Shown here piece by piece: positions 6,505-16,560 of a DNA stretch of 39,835 bases. This DNA is from Pseudomonadota bacterium (lineage in GTDB: Bacteria; Pseudomonadota; Gammaproteobacteria; Burkholderiales; Rhodocyclaceae), in contig JAGTRS010000037.1 of NCBI GenBank assembly GCA_018262195.1, forward strand, positions 1-39,835, written 5' to 3'. Position numbers and translations under genes: made by a program. Every line of letters begins with the position of its first letter. Position 1 is the stretch's first letter. Under the pieces are notes generated by a model that searched no databases, was not told the DNA's origin, and saw nothing but the letters and a program-made list of their open reading frames with translations.

Positions 6505-9500
6505 ATGTTCAGCAAAGTCCTTATCGCCAACCGGGGCGCCATCGCCTGCCGGATCATCCGTACCCTGAAGAAGCTGGGGATCGCGTCCGTGGCAGTTTAT
6601 TCGGAGGCGGATGCCAATTCGCTGCACGTCACGCTGGCCGACGAATCCGTTTGCATCGGCCCGGCACCCGCGGCGGAGAGCTACCTGAAGGCCGAGCGCA
6701 TTCTCGAGGCGGCGCGGCAAACTGGAGCCCAGGCCATCCACCCGGGTTATGGCTTCCTGTCCGAGAACCCGGATTTTTCGGATGCCTGCGAGGCGGCGGG
6801 CATTGCCTTCATCGGTCCGACCAAGGCGCAGATGCTGGCTTTTGGTCTCAAGCACACAGCACGCGAGCTGGCTGAAGCGGCCGGGGTGCCCCTGCTGCCG
6901 GGGAGCGGCTTGCTGGCCGATGTCGGTCATGCCCGCGGCGAGGCGGCGCGCATTGGTTATCCGGTGATGCTGAAGAGCACGGCGGGTGGCGGTGGTATCG
7001 GCATGCGGCTGATCTGGTCGGAGGACGAACTGGCCGAAGCCTTTGCCTCGGTCGATCGACTGGCTCGCGCCAACTTCAAGGAAGCCGGCATCTTTCTCGA
7101 AAAATACGTCGAATCGGCCCGCCATATCGAAGTCCAGGTATTTGGCGACGGATGCGGCAAGGTGCTGGCGCTCGGTGAACGGGATTGCTCGGTGCAGCGC
7201 CGCAACCAGAAGGTGATCGAGGAAACCCCGGCACCGGGACTGAACGATACCCAACGGCAGAGCCTGGCCGACACCGCCGTGCGTCTGATGGCCTCGGTAT
7301 CCTACCGCTCGGCGGGGACAGTCGAATTCGTGATGGATGCGTCGACGGGCGCCTTCTACTTCCTGGAGGTGAATACCCGCTTGCAGGTTGAGCACGGAGT
7401 GACCGAAGAGGTGACCGGTGTCGACCTCGTGGCCTGGATGGTGCTGCTGGCATCGGGCGATCTGCAGCTGCCGGCCACAGCGCCGACCCCGAAGGGAGCC
7501 TCCATTCAGGTTCGCCTGTATGCCGAAGACCCCAACAAGAATTTCCAGCCGTCTTCCGGGTTGCTGACGGAAGTCGAGTTCCCCGCCGGCGTGCGCGTCG
7601 AAACGGCGGTCAAGACGGGTTCCGAGGTGCCACCGTACTACGATCCGATGGTCGCCAAAGTGATCGTCCATGCCGATACCCGCGATGCCGCCGTCGACAA
7701 GTTGGCGGAAGCGCTGGCGGCAACACGTGTCGCCGGCATCGAGACCAATCGCGAGTATCTACGGCAGATTCTGGCTGGTAGCGTGTTCCGCGCGGGCGAG
7801 CAGACGACGCGTTACCTGAATTCTTTCCACTACCGGCCGGCGAGCATCGACGTGCTGGAGTCCGGGGTGCAGACGTCGGTGCAGGACTGGCCGGGGCGTG
7901 TCGGCTACTGGGATGTGGGCGTGCCGCCGTCCGGGCCGATGGATGATCTCTCGTTGCGGGCTGCCAACCGGCTGGTCGGCAATCCGGAAGGCACAGCCGG
8001 TCTCGAATGCACGATGACCGGCCCGACCCTCAAGGTCAACTGCCCGGCAGTGATTGCGTTGACCGGGGCCGAAACGGCAGCCACGCTCGATGGCGAGCCG
8101 GTCTCGTTCTGGCAGGCCATCGCCGTCAAGGCGGGCAGCATCCTGAAGATTGGCGCCATTCGCGATGCCGGTTGCCGCAGCTATCTGGCGGTGGCGGGCG
8201 GCATCGATGTGCCCGATTATCTGGGCAGCAAATCCACCTTTACCCTCGGCCAGTTTGGCGGGCATGGCGGGCGTACGCTGCGTCTTGGCGATGTGCTGCC
8301 GATTACGCCGTGCGAAACCCTGCCGACTGTGGCCTTGCCGGCGGAAATGGCGCCGGGTTACGGTCATCACTGGGAAATCGGCGTGCTCTATGGTCCGCAC
8401 GGTGCGCCGGACTTTTTCACCGATGGCGATATCGGGACCTTCTTCGCGACCGACTGGGAGGTGCACTACAACTCCAGCCGGACCGGTGTCCGGCTGATCG
8501 GGCCGAAGCCTGAGTGGGCGCGGACCGACGGCGGCGAGGCCGGCTTGCACCCGTCAAACATCCATGACAATGCCTATGCCATCGGCGCCATCGACTTCAC
8601 GGGTGACATGCCGGTCATCCTGGGGCCGGATGGCCCGAGTCTGGGCGGCTTCGTCTGTCCCGCCGTGGTTGTCCAGGCTGAATTGTGGAAACTAGGTCAG
8701 TTGCGTCCCGGCGATACGGTCCGCTTCCTGCCGATCAGCGCCGCACAGGCCGGGCAGCGTCTGTGTACGGTCGATCAGGCCATTGCCAGCCTGGCAGCGC
8801 CCCTGCTGAGCGCATTGCCCAAGGCCACGGGCGAGCTGACCTCGCCGGTTCTGGCGGAGTTGCCGGCGGTTGGCGACCGGCCCCGCGTGGTTTACCGCCA
8901 GGCGGGCGATGCCTACCTGCTGGTCGAATATGGGCCGCTGGTGCTCGACATCGAACTGCGTTTCCGGGTGCAGGCCCTGATGAATTGGCTGAAGGCGAAT
9001 CCGCAACCGGGGATCGTCGACCTGACGCCGGGCATCCGTTCCTTGCAACTGCATTTCGATGCCCGGCGCTGCGACCGGGCAGTCTTGCTGGCCGTGCTGC
9101 AGCAGGCCGAGGCGGCGTTGCCGGCGGTCGATGACATGGTGGTGCCGAGCCGGACCGTCTGGCTGCCCTTGTCGTGGGACGACCCGGCGACCAAGCTGGC
9201 GATCGAGAAATACATGCAGTCAGTGCGTAAGGATGCGCCCTGGTGTCCCTCCAATATCGAATTCATCCAGCGCATCAACGGGCTGGATTCCATTGAACAG
9301 GTCTACGCCACGGTATTCGAAGCCAGTTATCTGGTGCTCGGTCTGGGCGACGTCTATCTGGGGGCCCCGGTGGCGACGCCAGTCGACCCGCGCCATCGTC
9401 TGGTGACCACCAAGTACAACCCGGCCCGGACCTGGACGCCGGAGAATGCCGTCGGTATCGGCGGTGCCTACATGTGCGTCTATGGCATGGAAGGACCCGG

Positions 9501-10110
9501 CGGCTACCAGTTCGTCGGCCGCACGGTGCAGATGTGGAACCGCTGGAATCATGGCGCACGGGGCACCGAGCAGTTCGCGCAGCCCTGGTTGCTGCGCTTC
9601 TTCGATCAGGTGCGTTTCACCCCGGTCAGCGAACAGGAGCTGGTGCGTTGGCGGCAGGATTTCCTGGCCGGCCGCGCCAGCGTGCGGATCGAGGAGGGCG
9701 AGTTCCGCCTGGCCGACTATCGCCGTTTCCTCGCCGACAACGACGCGTCGATCGGCGAATTCAAGTCGCGGCAGCAAGCCGCTTTCGAGGCTGAGCGGGA
9801 GCGCTGGAAGGAGGCCGGACAGGCCGAGTACATCAGCGAGAGCGACATTGCCGCTGCCGGGGCCGATAGCGAACTGGATCTGCCCGAGGGCGCGAGCCTG
9901 GTGGTGAACCATGTGCCCGGCAATGTCTGGAAGATTCTGGTGCAGCCCGGTCAGCAGGTGAAGGCGGGCGACCCGCTGGTCATCGTCGAGTCGATGAAGA
10001 TGGAATTCACCGTGCCGGCCGCCGAAGACGGCGAAATTCTGCAATTGCTTTGTCAGGAGGCCAGTCCGGTTGCCGCCGGTCAGGATCTGCTGGTTATCAA
10101 GACTGTCTGA
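6505..10110 (+). CDS. Guanidine carboxylase (urea carboxylase family, biotin-dependent)
   Basis: This 1201-aa enzyme belongs to the urea carboxylase family. It carboxylates its substrate with ATP and bicarbonate. Domain order: biotin carboxylase (1 to about 450; [31 protein letters not shown]), carboxyltransferase halves of KipA type (from about 453, [20 protein letters not shown]) and KipI type (about 790-1100), and a C-terminal biotinyl domain with ESMKMEF, biotin lysine about K1165. The classic annotation is urea carboxylase. Family members with a ykkC riboswitch and DUF1989 partners are known to prefer guanidine, giving carboxyguanidine, so I call it guanidine carboxylase. The carboxyltransferase residue separating the two specificities could not be placed without an alignment. 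Allophanate hydrolase follows after 9 bases. Confidence 0.92.
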   Translation: MFSKVLIANRGAIACRIIRTLKKLGIASVAVYSEADANSLHVTLADESVCIGPAPAAESYLKAERILEAARQTGAQAIHPGYGFLSENPDFSDACEAAGIAFIGPTKAQMLAFGLKHTARELAEAAGVPLLPGSGLLADVGHARGEAARIGYPVMLKSTAGGGGIGMRLIWSEDELAEAFASVDRLARANFKEAGIFLEKYVESARHIEVQVFGDGCGKVLALGERDCSVQRRNQKVIEETPAPGLNDTQRQSLADTAVRLMASVSYRSAGTVEFVMDASTGAFYFLEVNTRLQVEHGVTEEVTGVDLVAWMVLLASGDLQLPATAPTPKGASIQVRLYAEDPNKNFQPSSGLLTEVEFPAGVRVETAVKTGSEVPPYYDPMVAKVIVHADTRDAAVDKLAEALAATRVAGIETNREYLRQILAGSVFRAGEQTTRYLNSFHYRPASIDVLESGVQTSVQDWPGRVGYWDVGVPPSGPMDDLSLRAANRLVGNPEGTAGLECTMTGPTLKVNCPAVIALTGAETAATLDGEPVSFWQAIAVKAGSILKIGAIRDAGCRSYLAVAGGIDVPDYLGSKSTFTLGQFGGHGGRTLRLGDVLPITPCETLPTVALPAEMAPGYGHHWEIGVLYGPHGAPDFFTDGDIGTFFATDWEVHYNSSRTGVRLIGPKPEWARTDGGEAGLHPSNIHDNAYAIGAIDFTGDMPVILGPDGPSLGGFVCPAVVVQAELWKLGQLRPGDTVRFLPISAAQAGQRLCTVDQAIASLAAPLLSALPKATGELTSPVLAELPAVGDRPRVVYRQAGDAYLLVEYGPLVLDIELRFRVQALMNWLKANPQPGIVDLTPGIRSLQLHFDARRCDRAVLLAVLQQAEAALPAVDDMVVPSRTVWLPLSWDDPATKLAIEKYMQSVRKDAPWCPSNIEFIQRINGLDSIEQVYATVFEASYLVLGLGDVYLGAPVATPVDPRHRLVTTKYNPARTWTPENAVGIGGAYMCVYGMEGPGGYQFVGRTVQMWNRWNHGARGTEQFAQPWLLRFFDQVRFTPVSEQELVRWRQDFLAGRASVRIEEGEFRLADYRRFLADNDASIGEFKSRQQAAFEAERERWKEAGQAEYISESDIAAAGADSELDLPEGASLVVNHVPGNVWKILVQPGQQVKAGDPLVIVESMKMEFTVPAAEDGEILQLLCQEASPVAAGQDLLVIKTV

Positions 10111-10119
10111 GGAGAAACC

Positions 10120-11922
10120 ATGATTCCCGCCCAACTCGATTTCGCCAGCCTGGCAGCCGCCTATCAAGCCGGTTTGAAGCCCCGCGATTTCTTCCTGGAA
10201 TTGCGTCGTCGTGCCCTGGCCGACACCCATCACGCCTGGATCAGCCTGCTGTCCGAGGCGCGCCTGCTGGCGCTGGTCGAGGCCCTGGAAGGGCGGGATC
10301 CGGCCACCCTGCCGCTTTACGGCATCCCGTTTGCCGTCAAGGACAACATTGATCTCGACGGACTACCCACGACGGCTGGCTGTCCGGACTTTGCCTATCA
10401 ACCTGCCGAAAGCGCGGTGGTCGTCAGCCGCCTGATTGCCGCCGGGGCCATTCCGCTCGGCAAGACCAATCTCGACCAGTTCGCCACCGGCCTGAATGGG
10501 ACGCGCTCGCCTTATGGTGCCTGTCGCAATGCCTTCGATCCGGCTTATATTTCCGGCGGCTCCAGTTCCGGTTCGGCGGTGTCTGTTGCGCTCGGTCAGG
10601 TCAGCTTTTCGCTGGGAACCGATACGGCCGGTTCCGGCCGCGTACCGGCCGCCTTCAATAACCTGATCGGGCTGAAGCCGAGTTGTGGTCTGTTGTCATC
10701 GCGCGGGGTTGTTCCGGCCTGCCGCTCGCTGGATTCAGTGTCGATCTTTGCCTTGACCGCCGGGGACGCAGCCCAGGTGTTTGCCGCAGCCGCGGGTTAC
10801 GATGCGGCCGATTCCTTCAGTCGTCCGCTCAAGCCCCATGGCCGGGGTTTTCCGGCCGGCGATGCCTTCCGCTTTGGCGTGCCGCGTGCCGATCAGCTCG
10901 CCTTCTTTGGCGATGCGGTGAATCCCGGACTGTTCGAGGCCGCTGTCGCGCGTCTCGAGCAACTCGGTGGGCAGCGTTGCGAGATCGATTTCGCACCCTT
11001 CCTGGAAACCGCGCGATTGCTCTACGGCGGCCCTTGGGTGGCCGAGCGTTATCACGCCATCAAGGATTTCTTCGAACGCCAGCCCGAGTCGCTCTTCCCG
11101 GTGACGCGCGACATTACGCTGGGTGGCGGCAAGGCCACGGCGGTCGAGGCATTTGCCGCATCCTATCGATTGCGCGAACTGAAGCGCCAATGTGATGCCG
11201 TATGGGCGGAACTGGATCTGATCATTACCCCGACCGCCGGCTTCCATCCGACCATTGCCGCCGTCGAAGCCGATCCGATTCGCCTGAACAGCGACCTCGG
11301 CTATTACACCAATTTCATGAACCTGCTCGATTATTCGGCAGTGGCTGTGCCAGCCGCCTTCCGGCCGGATGGATTGCCGTTTGGTGTGACCTTGTTTGCG
11401 CCGGCGCATCAGGACATTCCCTTGCTGCAACTGGCTGCTCGCTGGCAGGCGGATAGCGGCTTGCCGCTTGGCGCTTCGACTGTCGCCGCCAAACCTGCTG
11501 CGACGCTGCCGACTGATCCAACCGCCGGGGGGCAGATTCGTGTTGCCGTCTGTGGCGCTCACCTGTCCGGCTTGCCGCTCAACTGGCAATTGACCCAACG
11601 CGGGGGGCGCTTGATTTCGGTCTGTCGTTCGGCGCCGGAATATCGCTTCTATGCCTTGGCGGGCGGGCCGCCGCTCAGGCCGGGCATGGTGCGGGTCAAT
11701 GAGGGGGGCAGCGCCATCGACATGGAGGTCTGGGAATTGCCGAGCGAGCGCTTTGGCGATTTCGTGGCCGGGATTCCGGCCCCACTGGGCATAGGCAAGG
11801 TACGTCTCGCCGATGGCAGCGAGGTCTGTGGTTTCATCTGCGAAGGCGCGGCCGTGGCAACGGCTGAGGATATTACGGCCTTCGGTGGTTGGCGGGCCTG
11901 GCTGGCCAGCCGGACGGCCTGA
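10120..11922 (+). CDS. atzF: Allophanate hydrolase AtzF
   Basis: This 600-aa protein hydrolyses allophanate to CO2 and two ammonia, the last step of the guanidine route. The N-terminal amidase-signature domain (1 to about 440) has the Lys-Ser-Ser triad: K74 in AVKDNIDLDG, S148 in ISGGSSSGSA and S172 in DTAGSGRVP, with the same spacing as AtzF of known structure. The C-terminal domain (from about 470, RVAVCGAHLSGLPLNWQL) is the AtzF-type domain, so the protein is full length. A GAGGAG ribosome site precedes the ATG. It is the last gene of the plus-strand operon and converges with the NikR-like gene. Confidence 0.96.
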   Translation: MIPAQLDFASLAAAYQAGLKPRDFFLELRRRALADTHHAWISLLSEARLLALVEALEGRDPATLPLYGIPFAVKDNIDLDGLPTTAGCPDFAYQPAESAVVVSRLIAAGAIPLGKTNLDQFATGLNGTRSPYGACRNAFDPAYISGGSSSGSAVSVALGQVSFSLGTDTAGSGRVPAAFNNLIGLKPSCGLLSSRGVVPACRSLDSVSIFALTAGDAAQVFAAAAGYDAADSFSRPLKPHGRGFPAGDAFRFGVPRADQLAFFGDAVNPGLFEAAVARLEQLGGQRCEIDFAPFLETARLLYGGPWVAERYHAIKDFFERQPESLFPVTRDITLGGGKATAVEAFAASYRLRELKRQCDAVWAELDLIITPTAGFHPTIAAVEADPIRLNSDLGYYTNFMNLLDYSAVAVPAAFRPDGLPFGVTLFAPAHQDIPLLQLAARWQADSGLPLGASTVAAKPAATLPTDPTAGGQIRVAVCGAHLSGLPLNWQLTQRGGRLISVCRSAPEYRFYALAGGPPLRPGMVRVNEGGSAIDMEVWELPSERFGDFVAGIPAPLGIGKVRLADGSEVCGFICEGAAVATAEDITAFGGWRAWLASRTA

Positions 11923-11934
11923 TCGCAGGTTTTG

Positions 11935-11963
11935 GCTGCCGGTGCCTGATGGGTGCTGGCAGC
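11935..11963. terminator. Weak inverted repeat between convergent operons
   Basis: The 49-base gap between the convergent atzF and NikR-like genes holds GCTGCC (11935-11940) and GGCAGC (11958-11963) with a 17-base loop. A short palindrome AGCGCTAGCGCT follows at 11961-11972. There is no U-tract in either direction, so this is at best a weak bidirectional terminator. Confidence 0.25.
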
Positions 11964-11971
11964 GCTAGCGC

Positions 11972-12430
11972 TCAGCTTGCCTCGCTGGGCGCCTGCAATG
12001 GCGGAATGACGGCAGCCATCAATTGCAGTTGGCCGGTAACCACGCCGCGCTGGGTGATCAGCTCGTTGGCGATCTCCTGGATGTCGTGGGCGTGGCCTTG
12101 AACGAGGATCACCTCCATGACCTGTTCGTGGCTTAGATGCACATGCAGCGAACTGATGACTTCGTCGATGAACTTGAACTGGATGTCGGACAGGGCCTTT
12201 TGCAGGCCGCGTGTCGAGCGGTCGTAGAGCAGGGTGATGGTGCCGACCATGACATCGTTGCCCAGCTTGCGCTTGTGCTCGGCCAGCTGGTAATGAACCA
12301 TGTCGGCGATGGCCTGGGAGCGGCTGCCATAGCCGCGGCTCGCCACCATCGTGTCCAGCTCGTCGAGCAGGGCAGGCGGCAGCGAGATGCTGATGCGACT
12401 GACGGATGTGTTCTTGTCCTCATCGGCCAT
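11972..12430 (-). CDS. NikR-like ribbon-helix-helix regulator lacking nickel ligands
   Basis: This 152-aa protein has the NikR architecture: an N-terminal ribbon-helix-helix DNA-binding domain (about 11-53, RISISLPPALLDEL and RSQAIADMV) and a C-terminal ACT-like domain. By alignment with E. coli NikR, nickel ligands H87 and H89 are kept (H96, H98 in LHVHLSH), but H76 is replaced by F85 and C95 by V104. Square-planar nickel binding therefore seems lost. It is the last gene of the six-gene transporter operon, with a GGAG ribosome site, and converges on the guanidine operon. It probably regulates this locus in response to another ligand or metal. Automatic annotation as nickel-responsive NikR is likely wrong for function, though right for family. 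Confidence 0.85.
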   Translation of the reverse strand: MADEDKNTSVSRISISLPPALLDELDTMVASRGYGSRSQAIADMVHYQLAEHKRKLGNDVMVGTITLLYDRSTRGLQKALSDIQFKFIDEVISSLHVHLSHEQVMEVILVQGHAHDIQEIANELITQRGVVTGQLQLMAAVIPPLQAPSEAS

Positions 12431-12456
12431 GGCAGGCTCCAGGTTCGGTGTGTGGT

Positions 12457-13818
12457 TTAGAACATATAACTATAACGCTCGATTTCCCACTGGCTGACCG
12501 ACAGATGGTAGGCCTCCCATTCCTCGCTCTTGTAGCGGATGAATTCGTCGCGCAGTTCCTTGCCGAGCGTTTTCTCGACCAGCGGGTCGGCGGCGAAGGC
12601 GGCGACCGCTTCCTGTAGCGTTTGCGGCAGGAATTCAATGCCGCGGGCTGTGCGCTCGGCTTCGCTGATGGCGTACAGATTGTCTTCGTTCGGCTTGCCC
12701 GGATCGAGGCCTTCGCGGATGCCTTCCAGACCGGCCGCGAGGACCAGCGTGGCCGCCAGATAGGGATTGACCGCGCCGTCGGCATTGCGGGATTCGCAAC
12801 GACCGCCACCGGCCGGGATACGGACCGAGTTGGTGCGATTGTTCGAGCCATAGGAGTTGAAGACCGGGGCCCAGGAGAAATAACTCATGGCGCCGCGCCG
12901 AACCAGGCGCTTGTAGCTGTTGACCGTGGGTGCAAAGACCGCACACAGTGCGCGACCGTGCTTCAGGATGCCGGCGACGAACTGGTAGCCCAGCTTGGTC
13001 AGGCCAATGCCGTTCGGGTCGTCCTTGGGGTCGCAGGCGAACAGGTTGCAGCCATTCTGCAGGTCGTACAGCGACATGTTGAAATGCGCGCCATTGCCGG
13101 TCTTTTCGGCGAAGGGCTTGGGCATCATGGTCGCCAGCAGGCCTTCCTCGCGGGCGTAATGCTTGGCCATGAAACGGAAGAAGGTCAGGCGGTCGCAGGT
13201 GGTCAGCGCGTCGGCGTACTGGAAATCGAACTCGAACTGGCCGTTGGCATCCTCGTGGTCGAAGGAGTACAGGTCCCAGCCGAGGTCATTGATGGCCGTG
13301 GCTACTTTGTCCACCCAGCTGAAATTGTTGGTGAAACCCCGCACGTCGTAGCAGGGCTTGGTCAGCTTGTCCTCGGGGTCCGGCACGCTCAGCTTGCCGT
13401 CTTCGCCTTGGCGGAGCAGGAAAATCTCGCATTCGATGCCAAGGTTCATGCCGAAACCCATCTTGGCGGCTTCGGCCAGCTGGTTTTGCAGGGCAACGCG
13501 GGTATTCAGCGGGTAGGGCTTGCCCTGAAAATGGTTGTCGGCCGGAATCCAGGCGATTTTCGGCTCCCACGGCAACTGGATGAGGCGTGAGAAATCCGGA
13601 ATGGACGTCAGTTCGTCGTCGTTCGGCGCCTGGCCGAGGCCATCCAGCGCGTAGCCGGTATAGCGCTCGGAACCTTTGGCCATATGCAGGAGATGGTGGA
13701 TGGGCACGATCTTGGCCTTGGGCACGCCATGAATGTCGACGTAGGCACCGATGCAGTATTTGACGCCTTTTGCCTCCAGTTCCTGCTGCAGGCGGGCGAG
13801 ATCTTCCTTGCTGTTCAT
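12457..13818 (-). CDS. glnT: GlnT-type glutamine synthetase
   Basis: This 453-aa protein belongs to the GlnT (so-called type III, GSI-like fold) glutamine synthetases. It has the N-terminal beta-grasp part (to about 110), [11 protein letters not shown], the [12 protein letters not shown] metal-site segment, [18 protein letters not shown], the [29 protein letters not shown] stretch and a DNLYA segment where the adenylylation Tyr of GlnA lies. Members of this family include gamma-glutamylmethylamide synthetases, so the amine could be ammonia or a small amine. In this operon it most simply captures ammonia released by guanidine breakdown, or attaches glutamate to an imported amine. The ribosome site (AAGGAT) is modest. 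The housekeeping glnA is not in the window. Confidence 0.88.
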   Translation of the reverse strand: MNSKEDLARLQQELEAKGVKYCIGAYVDIHGVPKAKIVPIHHLLHMAKGSERYTGYALDGLGQAPNDDELTSIPDFSRLIQLPWEPKIAWIPADNHFQGKPYPLNTRVALQNQLAEAAKMGFGMNLGIECEIFLLRQGEDGKLSVPDPEDKLTKPCYDVRGFTNNFSWVDKVATAINDLGWDLYSFDHEDANGQFEFDFQYADALTTCDRLTFFRFMAKHYAREEGLLATMMPKPFAEKTGNGAHFNMSLYDLQNGCNLFACDPKDDPNGIGLTKLGYQFVAGILKHGRALCAVFAPTVNSYKRLVRRGAMSYFSWAPVFNSYGSNNRTNSVRIPAGGGRCESRNADGAVNPYLAATLVLAAGLEGIREGLDPGKPNEDNLYAISEAERTARGIEFLPQTLQEAVAAFAADPLVEKTLGKELRDEFIRYKSEEWEAYHLSVSQWEIERYSYMF

Positions 13819-13858
13819 GTTCGATCCTTGTGGGCGATGGGGGGGCAGGGGTATTTCG

Positions 13859-14617
13859 TCAGGCCTGACTGAAATAAGAAAAATCGAGGGGGGGCGTTTC
13901 CCGACAGCCGCGGCCGATCAGCTCGGCGAGATCGTCGGCCAGCCAGGCGAACCATTGTTCGCCCTTGGCTTGCGTGGCTAGGCTGGGTTGGCCGGTAACA
14001 CCATTGAGGCTGGTTCGATTGACCGGATGGGCAAAGACGCAGCAGCCGGTACGATCCGGGTCGTCCGCTTCGGGCAGCTTGTCCGGACGGACGCCTTCGG
14101 GCGCAATCGCCAGCATCAGCGAGGTTTCGGCGTCGTTGGCATGCCAGTCATCGCCATCAGCGGCGTGAAATTCGCGAACGCGTTGGCTAAGTGAGGCGGT
14201 GTTGATGACGGCAACCATCAGATCATCGTGTTCAGCACGCAGCATTTCGAGCGCGCAGCGCAGGGGGGCCGCATTGGTGACATGCGCATTGACGATGAAC
14301 AGGCGCCGAACGCCGCTGTGGTAGGCCCAGTCGCCAATCTGTTTGACGAATTCGATCAAGACCACCGGGGTGAGGGCGATGGTGCCTGGCCAGCGCCGGC
14401 TATGGCCCAGTGAACAACCGTAAGGCAAGGGCGGTAGCATCGGTACGCCGGTACGCCGGGCAACTTCTTGGCACAAATGCTCGGCGATCACCGTGTCGAC
14501 ACCGCAACCGAGATGCGGGCCGTGCTGCTCGGTCGCACCGACCGGCAGGATGGCGGCGTTGCCACAGGCGGCGAGTACAGCAGGCAGTTCCTGCCAGGTA
14601 AGGTCGTTCCAGAGCAT
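13859..14617 (-). CDS. Creatininase-family amidohydrolase
   Basis: This 252-aa protein belongs to the creatininase family of dinuclear-metal amidohydrolases. Probable metal ligands are E30, H32 and D41 in [19 protein letters not shown]112, and E164 in DAETSLML. The usual NGHGGN or NGHxEN motif is changed to NAHVTN, so the active site differs from both creatininase and the mycofactocin-type enzymes. Family members open creatinine or cleave formamide and similar amides. In a guanidine context, a substrate with a guanidino or cyclic amide group is attractive but unproven. It starts 4 bases after the stop of the ABC ATPase, so it is probably translated by coupling and matched to the transporter. 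Confidence 0.85.
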   Translation of the reverse strand: MLWNDLTWQELPAVLAACGNAAILPVGATEQHGPHLGCGVDTVIAEHLCQEVARRTGVPMLPPLPYGCSLGHSRRWPGTIALTPVVLIEFVKQIGDWAYHSGVRRLFIVNAHVTNAAPLRCALEMLRAEHDDLMVAVINTASLSQRVREFHAADGDDWHANDAETSLMLAIAPEGVRPDKLPEADDPDRTGCCVFAHPVNRTSLNGVTGQPSLATQAKGEQWFAWLADDLAELIGRGCRETPPLDFSYFSQA

Positions 14618-14621
14618 GGGT

Positions 14622-15545
14622 TTACTCGACGTTATCGGTGACGTTGGTGAAGCGGATCATCGGGCCTGCCTCGGGGTTCTCTTCCTCATCTTCGTCATGC
14701 TCTGTCGGAGGATGAATCAGGGCTTCGATGCGTGCCTTGGTGGCGCGGAATTCAGGCGTATTGAATTGCCCGGGGCCACGTGGGCGGGGCACCGGCACTT
14801 CGATGATTTCCTGGACTTCGCCGGGATGCGGCTTGAGGACGAGGATGCGGTCGGCGAGATAGACCGCCTCATCGAGATCGTGGGTGATGAACAGCACGGT
14901 GATGTCGAGGTTTTTCCAGATATCGAGCAGGTGGTGCTGCATCTTGGCGCGGGTCTGGGCATCGAGGGCGCCGAAGGGTTCATCCATGAGCAGGATGCGC
15001 GGCTCGTTGACGAGGGCGCGGGCAATGGCCACGCGCTGACGCATGCCCCCGGACAACTGGTTCGGGTAGGCATCGGCAAACTTGGTCAGGCCCACCAGAT
15101 CAAGCCATTGGCGCGCCTGGTTATCGGCAGTATTGCGGGTGTGGCCGCTCATCTCCGGGCCGAACATGACGTTTTCCTTGACGGTCAGCCAGGGAAACAG
15201 CGAGTAGCCCTGAAAGACCATGCCGCGGTCGCGTCCAGGGCCATTGACCGGCTTGCCATCCAGCAGGACGTCGCCTTCGCTGTGCTTTTCCAGACCAGCC
15301 AGGATGCGGATCAGGGTCGACTTGCCGCAGCCGGAAGGGCCGATGACGCAGACAAATTCACGGCGATGGACCTTGAAATTGATGCCGCGCAGGGCTTCGG
15401 TTTCGCCCTGAGGGGTCTGGTAGCGCTTGTTGAGATCGCGGACTTCGAGGATGGTTTCCCGCCCGTAGATACGCTGGAAGCGTTCGCGGACTTCAGGTGA
15501 CTGGTCGAGGAGGGGTGGCTGGTTGCCGTTCTGGGGCGCGTTCAT
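14622..15545 (-). CDS. NitT/TauT-type ABC transporter ATP-binding protein
   Basis: This 307-aa ATPase has Walker [10 protein letters not shown], signature [15 protein letters not shown], Walker [13 protein letters not shown] and the switch His in [11 protein letters not shown]. It is of the nitrate/sulfonate/taurine class. It has extra N-terminal residues (about 30 before the ABC core at [11 protein letters not shown]) and an acidic C-terminal tail ([12 protein letters not shown]), which is longer than in typical SsuB or TauB proteins. It energises the permease encoded 10 bases upstream. Transporters of this class are commonly found with ykkC-controlled guanidine carboxylase operons, so guanidine or a relative is the likely substrate. 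Confidence 0.92.
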   Translation of the reverse strand: MNAPQNGNQPPLLDQSPEVRERFQRIYGRETILEVRDLNKRYQTPQGETEALRGINFKVHRREFVCVIGPSGCGKSTLIRILAGLEKHSEGDVLLDGKPVNGPGRDRGMVFQGYSLFPWLTVKENVMFGPEMSGHTRNTADNQARQWLDLVGLTKFADAYPNQLSGGMRQRVAIARALVNEPRILLMDEPFGALDAQTRAKMQHHLLDIWKNLDITVLFITHDLDEAVYLADRILVLKPHPGEVQEIIEVPVPRPRGPGQFNTPEFRATKARIEALIHPPTEHDEDEEENPEAGPMIRFTNVTDNVE

Positions 15546-15555
15546 TGTCGTGTCC

Positions 15556-16521
15556 TCAGCTCTTTTCGCGGCTGGATTGCCACGGGAACAGCTTGTTGCC
15601 CAGGCGGGCGAGCAGCAGGTCGCTGCCGAAGCCGATGATGCCGATGATGATGATGGCGGCGTAGACGTTGTCGAAGTGCTGGTAACGCGCTTGTTGCGTG
15701 ATGTACCAGGTGATGCCGGTGCTGGTGCCGATCAGTTCGGCGACGATCAGGTAAGTCCAGGCCCAGCCGAGCAGGATGCGCTGGTCCTGATAGAGATTGG
15801 GCAGGATGCCGGGCACGACAACCCGGGCAATCAGTCGCCAGCCTTTCGAGCCCAGCGTGCGGGCTGCTTCAATCAGCGTTGCATCGAGCTTGCGGGTGGT
15901 GTTCGCAATGATCAGGACTTGCTGGAAAAAGGTGCCGATGACAATGATCGCGATCTTGGGGCCGTCGTAGATGCCGAGCACGGCGACGGCCAGGGCGCCA
16001 AAGGCCGGTGCCGGCAGGTAGCGGAAGAATTCGATGAAGGGTTCGCTGAGTCGTCCGACGCTGGCGTAGGAACCGGCCAGAATGCCGAGGGGGACACCGA
16101 TGATCGACGAGATGACGAAACCCCAAAATATGATCTGGATGCTGTGCCACAGGCTCTCATGCAGCCAGGGCGCGTTGCGTTGTTCTGGCGGCGTGGTGAA
16201 GCCGCTGTAAAAGGCTTTGGCGACTTCGTGCGGCGCCGGGAGGTAGATCGGATTGGCCGGGATGCCACGCGGCAGAGGGAGGCCCTGTTGCGTCATTTCG
16301 GCCAACTGATCGGCAAAATCGTTGCGGTCGACCCGCATGCCCGGTTCGAAATAGTCGACCCCGCCCGGTTCCTCGATCAGAACCTGGGGGTGCCAGACGA
16401 AGGGGAGGTAACTGACCAGACACCAGACCAGGATCGGCAGCAGGAATGAGCCGGCTGTCAGCAACATTTTTCGTCGCTGTGGGTTCAACGAAGCTTTAAG
16501 CCGGAATGTAGTAGCGCTCAT
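15556..16521 (-). CDS. NitT/TauT-type ABC transporter permease
   Basis: This 321-aa membrane protein has a first membrane segment at about 20-42, then a long polar stretch of some 75 residues (about 44-120) before the remaining five or so segments. The coupling loop [24 protein letters not shown] is the EAA motif that contacts the ATPase. TauC and SsuC lack the large loop after the first segment, which is probably periplasmic. It lies between the binding-protein and ATPase genes, with only 10 bases to the latter. Substrate is inferred from context as guanidine-like or urea-like. Confidence 0.9.
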   Translation of the reverse strand: MSATTFRLKASLNPQRRKMLLTAGSFLLPILVWCLVSYLPFVWHPQVLIEEPGGVDYFEPGMRVDRNDFADQLAEMTQQGLPLPRGIPANPIYLPAPHEVAKAFYSGFTTPPEQRNAPWLHESLWHSIQIIFWGFVISSIIGVPLGILAGSYASVGRLSEPFIEFFRYLPAPAFGALAVAVLGIYDGPKIAIIVIGTFFQQVLIIANTTRKLDATLIEAARTLGSKGWRLIARVVVPGILPNLYQDQRILLGWAWTYLIVAELIGTSTGITWYITQQARYQHFDNVYAAIIIIGIIGFGSDLLLARLGNKLFPWQSSREKS

Positions 16522-16560
16522 TGCTGTGCTGTCCTGGTCGGTGGATCGGGTGGAGCTGAA

